Positions 7,958 through 15,695 of a stretch of DNA of 30,793 nucleotides are shown one piece after another (position 1 is the stretch's first letter; each line of letters begins with the position of its first letter). The DNA lies in IMG/VR virus record IMGVR_UViG_3300009374_000025, positions 1 through 30,793 of that record; one strand, given 5' to 3'. Both the position numbers and the translations under genes were made by a program. This DNA comes from a virus. Under the pieces are notes generated by a model. It ran no database searches. It was given only the letters and a program-made list of their open reading frames with translations, and had not been told where the DNA came from.

Positions 7958-8214
7958 TATGTCCTCATTGGCGCTGCTTCTCCGGGCGGTTTCATTTTCT
8001 CTTTCAATTCCAATATTCCGTCGTCCAGCTTGTCCTGATTTGTTGCGACTTCTTCCCTCCAACCCTGAAGTTTCTTTTCCGCTTGTTCGAGATCCGCAAC
8101 ACCGAATTCATCGCTCATGTTTTTATAGTGGGTTTGTAATTCCCCTTCCAGCCGGTTGACTGATGTTTCTGCTTCCGAGATCTCGTTTTTGATTCTCAAT
8201 AATTCATCGCTCAT
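7957..8214 (-). CDS. Small coiled-coil protein
   Basis: An 85-residue protein starting at MSDELLRIKN, where ATGA overlaps the stop of the SbcD-like gene. GGGAG is 8 bases upstream. Almost the whole sequence is charged helix with heptad-like spacing (ISEAETSVNRLEGEL, LEQAEKKLQGWREEV). It lies between the nuclease and the C-terminal half of the SbcC-like ATPase. It may supply part of the coiled-coil arm that a complete SbcC would have in this position. That role is inferred from position only. Confidence 0.6.
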   Translation of the reverse strand: MSDELLRIKNEISEAETSVNRLEGELQTHYKNMSDEFGVADLEQAEKKLQGWREEVATNQDKLDDGILELKEKMKPPGEAAPMRT

Positions 8215-9131
8215 TCGATTGTCTCCCACACTCGATCCTTGATAGGTTTCCTCACTCGGTTATTATCAAAATGGATTTCCATATTTTTCCTGAAGTCAAT
8301 CTCTCCGGTCATGTCCTGTTTGCTATGACGAACGAATGCTTGAAGCCGTTTGTCCTTTTCATTCTTTGGGTCTATGTGGTCACGGGTTACAGCGTTTTTA
8401 TTGATGGGTATGTATACAGGTTCAACTTCGTTCGTCTCAGCGTCCCACAAATAGACGCGGGGCCGGTGGTCGATTTGTTCTGCGGTCTGTCTCATAAGCG
8501 ATCCGGGATTGACTAACAACCGCCCTTTGTGTTCGACGACGAACGGGTTGTGATTGTCTCCGGTCAATATTAGATCGTAACAGGGCCATTTTTTTAATAG
8601 GGCGTGTCCTTTCGGGGCGTTCTGGCCGGGCCAAAGCGGTTTGTTTTCGATAACCATCTGGTGAGACATGGCGACGTTTCGTTTCATCCCTTTCCCGTCC
8701 ACCCGTTTTTGTGAATCCCTGTGTTCAATTTCTATTCCATATGGAAAAGGATGAACGTCGAAATATCCGCAGGGATAGTTTTCAGCAGATTTCCAAACAG
8801 ACCCACAAGACATTAACACGCCCAGCCCAGATTCATCCAATCGGTCCAGTTGATGATTCGGGAGATCGTGTTGGCCGGGAATTACAACAATATGTTTGTT
8901 GTGAAATAGACTAATTATCCACTCAAGAAGCCAGCAGGGCCAACCCATTTGTCCGTGGGGTTTATTTCCTATGTCTCCAGCTATCAGGATTGGAATATGA
9001 TCGTATTGAGCGGATAGATTTAAAACGAATTTGACTTTTTCAATCATAGTGTCAACGAATTCATCCGTGCGACAGATCGGTGTATCCGGGCGCAGGTGCC
9101 AGTCAGCTGTTAGTATGGCGCGGGGATTCAT
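8211..9131 (-). CDS. SbcD/Mre11-like nuclease (metallophosphoesterase)
   Basis: A 306-residue protein. I chose the ATG at 9131 because it overlaps the preceding TGA (ATGA); a TTG at 9140 is also in frame. Calcineurin-type phosphoesterase motifs appear in order: ADWH (D10, H12), GDIGNKP (52-58), PGQHD (85-89, with Gln where the family usually has GNHD), MSHQM (about 153) and TGDNHNPF near residue 190. The C-terminal third looks like the capping region of Mre11/SbcD. With the two ATPase halves on either side it should form an SbcCD / T4 gp46-gp47-type complex that resects DNA ends or opens hairpins. Confidence 0.85.
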   Translation of the reverse strand: MNPRAILTADWHLRPDTPICRTDEFVDTMIEKVKFVLNLSAQYDHIPILIAGDIGNKPHGQMGWPCWLLEWIISLFHNKHIVVIPGQHDLPNHQLDRLDESGLGVLMSCGSVWKSAENYPCGYFDVHPFPYGIEIEHRDSQKRVDGKGMKRNVAMSHQMVIENKPLWPGQNAPKGHALLKKWPCYDLILTGDNHNPFVVEHKGRLLVNPGSLMRQTAEQIDHRPRVYLWDAETNEVEPVYIPINKNAVTRDHIDPKNEKDKRLQAFVRHSKQDMTGEIDFRKNMEIHFDNNRVRKPIKDRVWETIE

Positions 9132-9253
9132 TTGGGGCAACGTCCTGTGTTTTTATCTCGGTTGCGGCGTCTGTTATTTGAGATTCGGCGGCGCTCTTTG
9201 AATTCGTGATACGTTTCGTTCACATAACGTTTTCCAACTTTAGGTTTTTTCAT
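9128..9253 (-). CDS. Very small basic protein
   Basis: A 41-residue protein starting at MKKPKVGKRYVNETYHEFKE, with the ATG overlapping the stop of the upstream ATPase gene (ATGA) and a strong GGAGG 6 bases before it. The C-terminal half is very basic (ERRRISNNRRRNRDKNTGRC). Both ends are coupled to neighbours by ATGA overlaps, which supports translation. It could be a nucleic-acid-binding accessory of the SbcCD complex, but no family is recognised. Confidence 0.5.
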   Translation of the reverse strand: MKKPKVGKRYVNETYHEFKERRRISNNRRRNRDKNTGRCPK

Positions 9254-10323
9254 GTTCTCCTCCGTCGCGTTGTTTTCGTTTTCAATGGGCACGGTTGATC
9301 GTAAAAAGGGCAGATCTCTGGGGCCAGTCGTTCGAATTCTTTTTTGTTCCACGCCAGTTTTTCTTTTGTTTTTGTCAATGTTTTTTCGGTCAGATCGATA
9401 TTGATTTTCATCTTTTTAAGCAGATGGATTTCGTTTGTTAGATCTTCGCAAAGCGTCTGTTGGAGTTTTAATGTTTCGAGATCCGGTTTGAGGGCGGCTA
9501 TTCGGGCGGATCTCTCTTTTGATTTTTCATTTTCCCGGATCTGTAAAACAAATTGTTTCAATCGGACGCCTTTTTGTGTTCTATTTTCGATTGATTCCTT
9601 GAGGACAAGTAAAGACGCTAATTTATCTTTTGCTTGTAACCTCGGTGTTAATTCGGCCACTTTTTTATCGATTTCGGCAATATTCTCTGTTGTCGTTTTT
9701 AATATCTGGATATTTCGGTGGGTCTGATTAATAGTTTGCTGAAGGGTTTCCAGTTCTGCAAGGTATCCGTCAGCTGAATCAATCCATTTATATCCGTTCA
9801 GTTTTTCCTTATTCTCATTCAGCAAATAAATCGTATTCAACCGGGCGTCATTTTCTTTTTTCAATCGGGATGCGATACGGGAAAGGGATTCATCTATGAC
9901 CTCAATGTTCACCAGCTTGTTAATGAATTTTGCCCGTTGACCGTTGGTATCGCTCAGGAGAAAAAAGCCGTCAAATTGATGGCGAATTGTTAACCCGGAA
10001 AAGCGCAGGGCGGCTTGTACAGGGTCAGGGACGGATGCGCCCACCGCTTTCATAGATTTTCCATTCAGCCGGTACTCATTCAGCGTCTTCGTTTTAATCC
10101 GGGAAACCGTATCACCTTCAGAAGTCTTCACAATAACTTCAGCAGAGTCTTCCCGGAGCATCCGAGAGTTCACCGGGCGGTTGTACGCCACCCATTCAAA
10201 GGCCCAGATGATGCTGGACTTCCCGTGATCAGTTTCGCCTACGATGACGTTGACTCCCGGATCGAAAACAAATGTCTGATTTTCATAACTTCGAAAGCCG
10301 ATGAGTTGGACGGACTCTATCAT
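9250..10323 (-). CDS. N-terminal half of a split SbcC/Rad50-like ATPase
   Basis: A 357-residue protein that begins like Rad50/SbcC: MIESVQLIGFRSYENQTF, then Walker A GETDHGKSS (29-37), then a Q-loop region QFDGFFLLSD (about 115-124). Residues about 145-335 are coiled coil. The end carries CPFYDQPCPL (C338 and C345), where a zinc hook would be expected, but the spacing is C-X6-C, not the C-X-X-C of standard hooks. There is no Walker B or signature motif; those are in the separate protein at 7328-7957. The last codons CGA CGG AGG AGA ACA give an RRRRT tail and also form the ribosome binding site of the next gene. Start is an ATGA overlap with the preceding gene. Confidence 0.8.
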   Translation of the reverse strand: MIESVQLIGFRSYENQTFVFDPGVNVIVGETDHGKSSIIWAFEWVAYNRPVNSRMLREDSAEVIVKTSEGDTVSRIKTKTLNEYRLNGKSMKAVGASVPDPVQAALRFSGLTIRHQFDGFFLLSDTNGQRAKFINKLVNIEVIDESLSRIASRLKKENDARLNTIYLLNENKEKLNGYKWIDSADGYLAELETLQQTINQTHRNIQILKTTTENIAEIDKKVAELTPRLQAKDKLASLLVLKESIENRTQKGVRLKQFVLQIRENEKSKERSARIAALKPDLETLKLQQTLCEDLTNEIHLLKKMKINIDLTEKTLTKTKEKLAWNKKEFERLAPEICPFYDQPCPLKTKTTRRRRT

Positions 10324-10511
10324 ATGATATATCCGCCATCTATTTTAGTACAGTGACAAGGATTCAATTCGCAATCTCGGCAAGGTTCAAAGTCAAAGCC
10401 GGGACACGGACATTCGTCCATGGCCATAGCACAGTTATCAGGATCGAGTCTCCAAGTACAATAATCGCATTGAATACAATTTTCGCAAAATCTTTTGTTT
10501 AATTCATTCAT
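10320..10511 (-). CDS. Small Cys-rich, probably zinc-binding protein
   Basis: A 63-residue protein starting at MNELNKRFCENCIQCDYC; the ATG overlaps the stop of the RuvC-like gene. It holds 11 Cys, in pairs such as CENC, CDYC, CPC, CRDC and CHC, enough for two or three zinc sites. Its stop overlaps the start of the SbcC-like N-half gene. It is probably a zinc-knuckle accessory for the recombination genes on each side. A metal or DNA-binding role is inferred from composition. Confidence 0.6.
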   Translation of the reverse strand: MNELNKRFCENCIQCDYCTWRLDPDNCAMAMDECPCPGFDFEPCRDCELNPCHCTKIDGGYII

Positions 10512-11017
10512 ACAAATTGTCTCCGGCACCAGTCAGCAATTAGTAGGGCGTCTGCCCGTCCGTCTTTTCCTCCGCCGCGTGGGCCGTATAATTCAGCGCC
10601 CGGAAACATTCTGCCGGCAGCGGCAAGTTTGGGTTGTTGGTCCTGGGCTTTATGTAAAATTCCCTTTTGCCAAGTTTGCGGGGCCGGGAGAAGGAATGGG
10701 ATTTCAAGTGTCGCCAATATCCCTCTCCAAATTCCGAAGTTTGTTCCAAATGAAAACATAGATCGGACGCCTTGACCGGGCATAGAATGGACTTTTTCAA
10801 TTGCACCTTTCAGATTAGAGTCGCCACACATTAGTTTTCCTAAAATAACTATTTGCGCAGCTTGTAGTTCGTCTCCAGGCCAATCTCTTAATTGGATAAT
10901 ATTTTGGAGCGGATCTATGAAAGCGATTGCGCCAATTGCGCCTGGATCGATACCGATGAAAATCAGGTCCGATTTAGAATGGTCCGTCTCCGTTTGTCCT
11001 CTTTTGAACTTTCCCAT
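10508..11017 (-). CDS. RuvC-like Holliday junction resolvase
   Basis: A 169-residue protein from the ATG at 11017, which has GAGGAG just upstream. An ATG at 11029 is also open and would add four residues. RNase H-fold motifs are visible: first strand with catalytic Asp FIGIDPGAIGAIAF, the Glu strand AIEKVHSM followed by FSFGTNFGIWRGIL, and the C-terminal GRADALLIADW with the closing acidic residue. This is the layout of RuvC and of phage RuvC-like resolvases. It should cut four-way junctions left by recombination-dependent replication. It overlaps the upstream small gene by 44 bases and the downstream Cys-rich gene by 4. Confidence 0.85.
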   Translation of the reverse strand: MGKFKRGQTETDHSKSDLIFIGIDPGAIGAIAFIDPLQNIIQLRDWPGDELQAAQIVILGKLMCGDSNLKGAIEKVHSMPGQGVRSMFSFGTNFGIWRGILATLEIPFLLPAPQTWQKGILHKAQDQQPKLAAAGRMFPGAELYGPRGGGKDGRADALLIADWCRRQFV

Positions 11018-11201
11018 TATTCTCCTCATGTCTCTTTGCTACAAAGGTTTGGCATTCTTCGTATAGATCGTAAAATGCCTGTTGGTACGATCTCTCATCG
11101 TCGTCTTTTAAGTCCTCTATGATTTCGGCGTTGATCTTTTCCGATTCATAGTTGCCAAGATTGAATGTTTTTGCGTATGAAACCGTTATCGTGATTCCCA
11201 T
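10974..11201 (-). CDS. Conserved-type small phage protein (GNYES motif)
   Basis: A 75-residue protein. Its ATG overlaps the stop of the RecA-like gene (TAATG), with GGAG about 9 bases upstream. It begins with a beta hairpin-like TITVSYAKTFNLGNYESEKI and continues as a charged helix. Small proteins with a 'NLGNYES' start are common next to recombination and ssDNA-binding genes in phages, though I know no assigned function. Its last 44 bases are shared with the next gene in another frame. Confidence 0.6.
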   Translation of the reverse strand: MGITITVSYAKTFNLGNYESEKINAEIIEDLKDDDERSYQQAFYDLYEECQTFVAKRHEENNGKVQKRTNGDGPF

Positions 11202-12319
11202 TATTCAAATCTCCTTTTTCGCCCTAAATGTAATCCTTCTTCCTTCAACCTCCAGATTCCACCTGTGAGCGCCCGGAGATCCGTCAAGCAATTGTTTTTT
11301 TCGATATAGCGTATCAATGAGTGCCGGGTGCCCTTGAAATCAAGTTCCTTCGCTAATATGGTTTGCTTCTCCGTCTTCCAGTGTTTTGTTTTGGTTAGGA
11401 AGTCAATACAAGATCCAATATCATCCACGCCATAATCTTCGAAGATATCAAAACGGACGTTTCGACGTTTCCCGGTGGACTTGTTTTTCATCACTCTGGC
11501 TTCCACTTTGTTTCCAATTTTCTCTTCAATTCCCATGCTTGTCTTTGTAATTTGTTGAAGGATTTTTAACCATGGGCGTTGACTGGAATAAAAAACCGGG
11601 GCATGTCCTCCACTGGTTGTCTTTGCTCCTGGTATCCTGCTTTTGAAATCATCTCGTTCTTGCTGTACTATGAAAAGACCGCTTTCACTTTTCGCCATCT
11701 TGTTAGTGACCATTCTCAACACCTGTCCTAATCCCTTGGCAATTTCGGCGTTGTATGACCCTTTGATCTCCTTGCGCTCCTCTTCACTTTTAGATTGGTT
11801 TAACGCTTTCAGATATTCCTTTTTTAATTCCTCTTCAGACGATAGAGAATCCAGCGAATCCATAACGTATATGAAAGGGCGTCCGGTATCACAACGAAGC
11901 AATATGTTGGCTTTTAGATCCTGAATTGTTTCTGAATAAATGGGCGATCCTTCTTTGTCTTTTCGGGGCGGTTCCAATCGTTGCGCCAAACGGGGGCCAA
12001 AGATCTTGAGAATATTGAATGAATTGCTTTCCTCTCCATCGTCGTACACGAGGTCATACGGATCGAATCGGGGATCAATAGAGCATTCGGCCAACATAGT
12101 AAGCATCAGCAAAGTTTTCCCGGCTGCTGATTGTCCCGGAACGGTAGCCATTTTCCCGAATTTGTACGCACCTTCAATATGATCTGTACAGGCTAAATTG
12201 AGAAGGGTGGAACCGGAATGTATTAGCTTTTCCGGGTCAATAGGATCGTCGTCAACTTCTGGTTCTTCAGTGCCTTCTTCGATCTCATCAACCAGTTCAG
12301 TGGTGCGGCGTCTTTTCAT
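11201..12319 (-). CDS. RecA/UvsX-like recombinase
   Basis: A 372-residue protein starting at MKRRRTTELV, where the ATG overlaps the preceding stop (ATGA). Walker A is GQSAAGKT (62-69). Walker B is FIYVMDSLDSL (about 149-159), followed by LFIVQQERDD, a strand with polar residues that may correspond to the RecA L1 region. This is the RecA/UvsX core. An acidic N-terminal stretch (EIEEGTEEPEVDDD) precedes it. The C-terminal region ends in LGRKRRFE and includes what looks like a small helical DNA-binding unit. It should catalyse strand exchange in recombination-dependent replication with the ssDNA-binding protein, the resolvase and the SbcCD-like complex of the same operon. Confidence 0.85.
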   Translation of the reverse strand: MKRRRTTELVDEIEEGTEEPEVDDDPIDPEKLIHSGSTLLNLACTDHIEGAYKFGKMATVPGQSAAGKTLLMLTMLAECSIDPRFDPYDLVYDDGEESNSFNILKIFGPRLAQRLEPPRKDKEGSPIYSETIQDLKANILLRCDTGRPFIYVMDSLDSLSSEEELKKEYLKALNQSKSEEERKEIKGSYNAEIAKGLGQVLRMVTNKMAKSESGLFIVQQERDDFKSRIPGAKTTSGGHAPVFYSSQRPWLKILQQITKTSMGIEEKIGNKVEARVMKNKSTGKRRNVRFDIFEDYGVDDIGSCIDFLTKTKHWKTEKQTILAKELDFKGTRHSLIRYIEKNNCLTDLRALTGGIWRLKEEGLHLGRKRRFE

Positions 12320-12546
12320 TCGGGTGTTCCTTTTTCCAAAAATCGTTTGAATCGGGCCTTGTCCACCTTCCACCGGCCACCGATCTTCTTGCCCAGTGCG
12401 TAGTCCCTCAGCCATTTGTGAAGAGTTACCCGGCTGACGTTCCCGTATCCAGCTTGGAATACGAGTTTCATTGCGGCGTTAACGTCAATGTATTCGATAA
12501 CAACCGGCTGAGGATCGGTGTTTAGTGGTGGAAACGAATTAGCCAC
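12316..12546 (-). CDS. Small helix-turn-helix DNA-binding protein
   Basis: A 76-residue protein from a GTG start at 12546 (MANSFPPLNT). The start is decided by GGAG 8 bases upstream and an 8-base overlap with the previous gene; the longer open frame would run far inside that gene. The segment IDVNAAMKLVFQAGYGNVSR-VTLHKWLRDYALGKKIGGRWKVDKARFKRFL looks like an excisionase/MerR-type winged helix: a first helix, the turn, a recognition helix and a 'GGRW' wing. It could be a regulator or a DNA-architecture factor. It ends in an ATGA overlap with the recombinase gene. Confidence 0.7.
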   Translation of the reverse strand: MANSFPPLNTDPQPVVIEYIDVNAAMKLVFQAGYGNVSRVTLHKWLRDYALGKKIGGRWKVDKARFKRFLEKGTPE

Positions 12547-13678
12547 GGCGGCGTCTCCGATTAGTTTGGGGTGGCGCTTGATCAGCGCTATCAGGCGCTG
12601 CTCCCGGTCTTTGACGACGATTTTGCGATGATCCCGTCTCATTTTCCGATGGCGGCGTTTCATTTTCCGGTCCTCCAACAGAGTCTTTTGAAATTCGGTC
12701 CTGCTCTATGGAACAAGCCCGGAATGTTTTTTCATCGCAATCGGACTGACAAGCCGGTATACTCCCACAATCTTTTCCCCAATTTCCACCGTGAGGACAG
12801 CCAGCGGGTTCATCTGGGGGCAGGTCTGTTTGTGCGTCTCCTCCGGGGCGGCGTCTCCGGGTTGTATCCGGGCTGTTGGGTGGTTCCTGTCCTTCTCCAT
12901 CGTCTTCCATGTGAAGCATCATAGCGGCTATATCGGAATATGAAGCGATCACCAGACAGGCGTCAAACGAAACAGCGGAGTCGATTATGTCATCGTTGTA
13001 CGGTTCTCTTTTAAGAAACGTGAACGAGTGGGCTTCATTGAATTTGTTTTTTCCAATGGATTTTTCTTTTGCAAGGAACTGAACTGTTTTCCCTTCTTCG
13101 GGATCAGAGAACATCTCTAACCCTTCTTCTCCAACTTCGAGTGCTTCCATTAACATTTCTTCAAAGTTGGACCACGCGCAATGCCACAACTGGATGTCTT
13201 TTTCTTGATCGTCGTAATCAAAAACGTTGTAGAAACAGCGCCAGGAGGGCTTCAGGGCGTTTATGACTTTGTCATCCTGCTTGTCCTTGTCTTTGTCCCA
13301 TTCTTCAAATAGTCCTTCGCACAACGGGCACTTTTTCCCGAAAGCAAGCCGAAGACAGACAACAATGGCGTTGTCTTCTCCCACGTTAAAATGAACAGGG
13401 ACTTCCAATTTGTAGTCTACATATCCGGGCGGAAGTTCGGTGGGAGAACCGGAATGGGTGCGCATTCTTTGATACCATTCCTGTGTAACTTCCCAAGGGA
13501 TAATGTCGATCAAGTTTTTCTTATTAGACGACATATCATATTTCTGGGGTTTCTTTTCGATCCCGGCCAAATCCAGGATTTGTTTACGTCCGAGTCCGGT
13601 CTGGCCTTTTTCATCTACTGCTCGTTTGGTTCGGGTTTTGAGCTTTTTTCGTCTCTCTTCAGCGGATACTCTTGACAT
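12539..13678 (-). CDS. Single-stranded DNA-binding protein, gp32-like
   Basis: A 379-residue protein; AGGAG lies 9 bases before the ATG. The basic N-terminus (RRKKLKTRTKR) would serve in cooperative binding. The core includes VPVHFNVG (H96) and CPLC (C117, C120), the zinc-site pattern of gp32-type OB-fold proteins, then FYNVFDYDD. After about residue 265 comes a long disordered acidic and Pro-rich tail with a Cys cluster (GCPHGGNWGKDCGSIPAC, then two more Cys), like the C-terminal Cys motif of many phage ssDNA-binding proteins. It ends NRRRRRG, where the Arg codons also form the ribosome binding site of the next gene. It protects single strands for the replisome and loads the recombinase. Confidence 0.75.
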   Translation of the reverse strand: MSRVSAEERRKKLKTRTKRAVDEKGQTGLGRKQILDLAGIEKKPQKYDMSSNKKNLIDIIPWEVTQEWYQRMRTHSGSPTELPPGYVDYKLEVPVHFNVGEDNAIVVCLRLAFGKKCPLCEGLFEEWDKDKDKQDDKVINALKPSWRCFYNVFDYDDQEKDIQLWHCAWSNFEEMLMEALEVGEEGLEMFSDPEEGKTVQFLAKEKSIGKNKFNEAHSFTFLKREPYNDDIIDSAVSFDACLVIASYSDIAAMMLHMEDDGEGQEPPNSPDTTRRRRPGGDAQTDLPPDEPAGCPHGGNWGKDCGSIPACQSDCDEKTFRACSIEQDRISKDSVGGPENETPPSENETGSSQNRRQRPGAAPDSADQAPPQTNRRRRRG

Positions 13679-13800
13679 TTTGCCTTCTCCTTTTCTTCAT
13701 AAATTGTTTTGACTATTATTTTTACAACCATTCTTACCAATATTAATATCAGTGGAATAGCAATTCCAACCGCTATTAAGAATTCAACTTTTTCTTTCAA
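13615..13800 (-). CDS. Small single-pass membrane protein
   Basis: A 61-residue protein with a TTG start inside a TTGA overlap with the preceding stop; GGAG is 6 bases upstream. Residues about 6-30 (FLIAVGIAIPLILILVRMVV) form one membrane helix, followed by a charged tail. Its 3' part overlaps the ssDNA-binding protein gene by 64 bases in another frame. A TTG start and a long overlap make it less certain, but the ribosome binding site and clear membrane helix support it. Function unknown. Confidence 0.5.
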   Translation of the reverse strand: MKEKVEFLIAVGIAIPLILILVRMVVKIIVKTIYEEKEKAKCQEYPLKRDEKSSKPEPNEQ

Positions 13801-14318
13801 CTTTGTCTCCGTCTTCTGTTTTGGATCGCAGCGTTTCCTGCTTCCCGGACAGCGGAAGACATATCATCAATTCGATCACGGGCCAATTTTAATATGTCAT
13901 GAAGGTTGCGGGGTTCGTTCGGTCCCTCGAACCAGTCCTGCTTTAACAGCTCAATAGCGCCTTCCAATGAATAGCGACGGTCAACCATAGCGTATGTTGC
14001 GCCTTCAAGTACTCCTTCTTCGTATTCAGCTTGGATCAACCGCCTGATCACCCGGATATAGCGTTTGTCCAGACGATATGCAGCTTCAACTTTCGTGTCG
14101 GTGGGTTTGACCCCTTGGCCCAGAAATAGGATCGGGTTGTTGTTGATTTCCCGGATGAGCTTTGACCGTATAGTTTTCTTTTTCTCTTCAAAAAACTTTT
14201 TGCGCTTTTGTGCTTTCCGGTATTCTTTAATGTACTTGAACCGAAGTTCGGGCTGGGCCAGAAGTTCCACGTCAAGGTTTTCTACGTCGATTGAAGCATC
14301 AATTTTGAATTCGCTCAT
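13797..14318 (-). CDS. Conserved-type phage protein next to ssDNA-binding protein
   Basis: A 173-residue, mostly helical and charged protein, with AGGAG upstream of the ATG. The middle (EYRKAQKRKKFFEEKKKTIR) is a very basic helix, and the C-terminal half is mixed alpha-helical. The protein ends NRRRRQS, where the Arg codons are the ribosome binding site of the next, TTG-started gene. The gene stands directly before the ssDNA-binding and recombinase genes, so a recombination mediator or replication accessory is plausible. No family motif is visible. Confidence 0.55.
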   Translation of the reverse strand: MSEFKIDASIDVENLDVELLAQPELRFKYIKEYRKAQKRKKFFEEKKKTIRSKLIREINNNPILFLGQGVKPTDTKVEAAYRLDKRYIRVIRRLIQAEYEEGVLEGATYAMVDRRYSLEGAIELLKQDWFEGPNEPRNLHDILKLARDRIDDMSSAVREAGNAAIQNRRRRQS

Positions 14319-14363
14319 TTTGTAGTCTCCTGTTAGATTATAAGGTCAAACGGGCAAAACCTA

Positions 14364-15308
14364 TTAGTCAGAATACACCAGCGCGCATGCCCGGACTAAT
14401 CCAGGAAAGCCGGTGTTGTAAAACGGTTCATTAAAACAGTCCAGTACCAGTATGGCCTTGGGCTCCCAATTCTTTAAAAGGGCGGTTTTCATAAATGCCA
14501 GAACCAGACGCCTAATGCCTTCAGGATCTTCTTTTTCAAGATCCTTTAAAATGGGGGCAACGTCATTAGTCCAAATGCCCGGATTGATTAGAGCTTTGGC
14601 AAGATCAAACGCCTTTTTTCGGGTGTCCGAAAAGCTGACGATGGATTCCATTCGGGCGTCTGGTTCAACATCGATCACTTGATCCAGCATTACGAGTGCT
14701 TCCCGTGGGCATCCTTCGCAGGTATCAGCAATTTGTGAGATCTCGTCACCAGTAAAGTCTTCCACGCCTTCACTCGCAAGGATCTCTGTTATCAGCCGCA
14801 TGATTAATCCTTCACGCAGCGGCTTGACTTCATATTTGGAACAGCGGTTTTTAATTGTCTTGAGAAGTTTAGATGGATCTGTGGTACACAAAAGAAAGTA
14901 TACGTGATCAGGGGTGTCTTCCAACGCTTTTAACAGAGAATTCTGGAAGTCCTTCGTGGCCTGATGACATTCGTCAAGTATATATACACGGCATTTGCTG
15001 GCGGTGTTCACCGGGGCAAAATTCATTGTCTTTAAGATTTCACGGGCCGTATCGATACCGCGCATATCACTGGTATTGATTTCCTGAAAATCCAGATTAG
15101 CGGCTTTGTTTATCTTGGGAGGGCAACCGAGTGCGGCGGATACGATCCGGGCCAGCGTAGTTTTCCCGCAACCGCTCGGACCGACAAACATCCAGGCGTG
15201 GGGCCGGTCCTCATCTCTGGCCAATATAGATTTAATGGATTTGATTGTTTCTTCATTTCCCAATATCTCGTCGAAGTCTGCGGGCCGGTAATCAATGTGT
15301 AGTGGCAT
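14364..15308 (-). CDS. DNA polymerase III clamp-loader subunit (DnaX/RFC-like ATPase)
   Basis: A 314-residue AAA+ protein starting at MPLHIDYRPADFDEILGNEE, preceded by AAGGA; a TTG further upstream is in frame but has no good site. Walker A GPSGCGKTT (43-51), Walker B YILDECHQ (109-116, DECH in place of DEAH/DExx), sensor-1 LLCTTDPSKL and NRCS (154-157, the arginine-finger SRC motif). The C-terminal part is a helical collar-like domain. The zinc module of cellular DnaX is absent, as is the long tau extension. It should load the beta clamp of 19268-20314. It overlaps the upstream small gene by 17 bases. No second clamp-loader gene (delta-like) is visible in the window. Confidence 0.85.
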   Translation of the reverse strand: MPLHIDYRPADFDEILGNEETIKSIKSILARDEDRPHAWMFVGPSGCGKTTLARIVSAALGCPPKINKAANLDFQEINTSDMRGIDTAREILKTMNFAPVNTASKCRVYILDECHQATKDFQNSLLKALEDTPDHVYFLLCTTDPSKLLKTIKNRCSKYEVKPLREGLIMRLITEILASEGVEDFTGDEISQIADTCEGCPREALVMLDQVIDVEPDARMESIVSFSDTRKKAFDLAKALINPGIWTNDVAPILKDLEKEDPEGIRRLVLAFMKTALLKNWEPKAILVLDCFNEPFYNTGFPGLVRACALVYSD

Positions 15309-15519
15309 CTTTTTTCCTTTCGTCAAGGGCTTTGTTCATGGCGGTTTTGACTTCTTCTTCAGTTAATAGGTCAATCGTTTTTCCAATGGATGCGGCGTGT
15401 TCTTTTAAGACTGCCACAGCGAATTCGGCATATTGCTTTCCCATTTCCTGCGCCAGCTGTTCCATAAATACGGTGAATGCCTCTTCAATTGTTTTACAAT
15501 CTTTGTAAGCGTCTTTCAT
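15292..15519 (-). CDS. Small helical protein
   Basis: A 75-residue helical acidic/basic protein (EEAFTVFMEQLAQEMGKQYA, LTEEEVKTAMNKALDERKK). The ATG overlaps the preceding stop (ATGA at 15516-15519), and the 3' end overlaps the clamp-loader gene. Position suggests a clamp-loader accessory, but nothing in the sequence proves it. Confidence 0.5.
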   Translation of the reverse strand: MKDAYKDCKTIEEAFTVFMEQLAQEMGKQYAEFAVAVLKEHAASIGKTIDLLTEEEVKTAMNKALDERKKDATTH

Positions 15520-15695
15520 AAGTTCCTTCTTAATACTTTGTAAAAGTGTTCTTCATATGTATCCCGTTCGTTGTATTCCTGGTCGGCAGCAGTTGCCAGT
15601 TCGTCTTCATCCCAATTGGCGGCTACCCACCGGAGATATTCAGATGGGATTTGTTCCAACTCCTCTCCTTGATACTTTCCGTGAGGCATTTTCAT
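15516..15695 (-). CDS. DUF3820-like small protein, copy 2
   Basis: A 59-residue protein starting at MKMPHGKYQGEELEQIPSEY. The start overlaps the preceding stop (ATGA), and the end overlaps the next start (ATGA). 'P-H-G-K-Y-x-G-E-x-L...IP-x-x-YL-x-W' is the hallmark of DUF3820-type small proteins. It is clearly a paralogue of the gene just upstream: shared positions include G-x-Y/F-Q-G-E, Q-x-P-S, A-x-x-EYN-x-R, EHFY and VL-x-R-x-L. The molecular function of the family is unknown. Confidence 0.65.
   Translation of the reverse strand: MKMPHGKYQGEELEQIPSEYLRWVAANWDEDELATAADQEYNERDTYEEHFYKVLRRNL

Noticed and set aside
9250-9310. Canonical zinc hook at the end of the SbcC-like N-half
   Set aside because: The spacing is C-X6-C, not C-X-X-C, so I report only a possible hook-like pair.
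12547-12678. ATG start at 12678 for the HTH gene, giving a very Arg-rich N-terminus (MKRRHRKMRRDHR)
   Set aside because: It would overlap the ssDNA-binding gene by 140 bases; the GTG at 12546 has a proper GGAG site and fits the HTH domain length.
14319-14363. Promoter in the gap before the 173-residue gene
   Set aside because: A TATAAT is present on the minus strand but no credible -35 at a proper distance.
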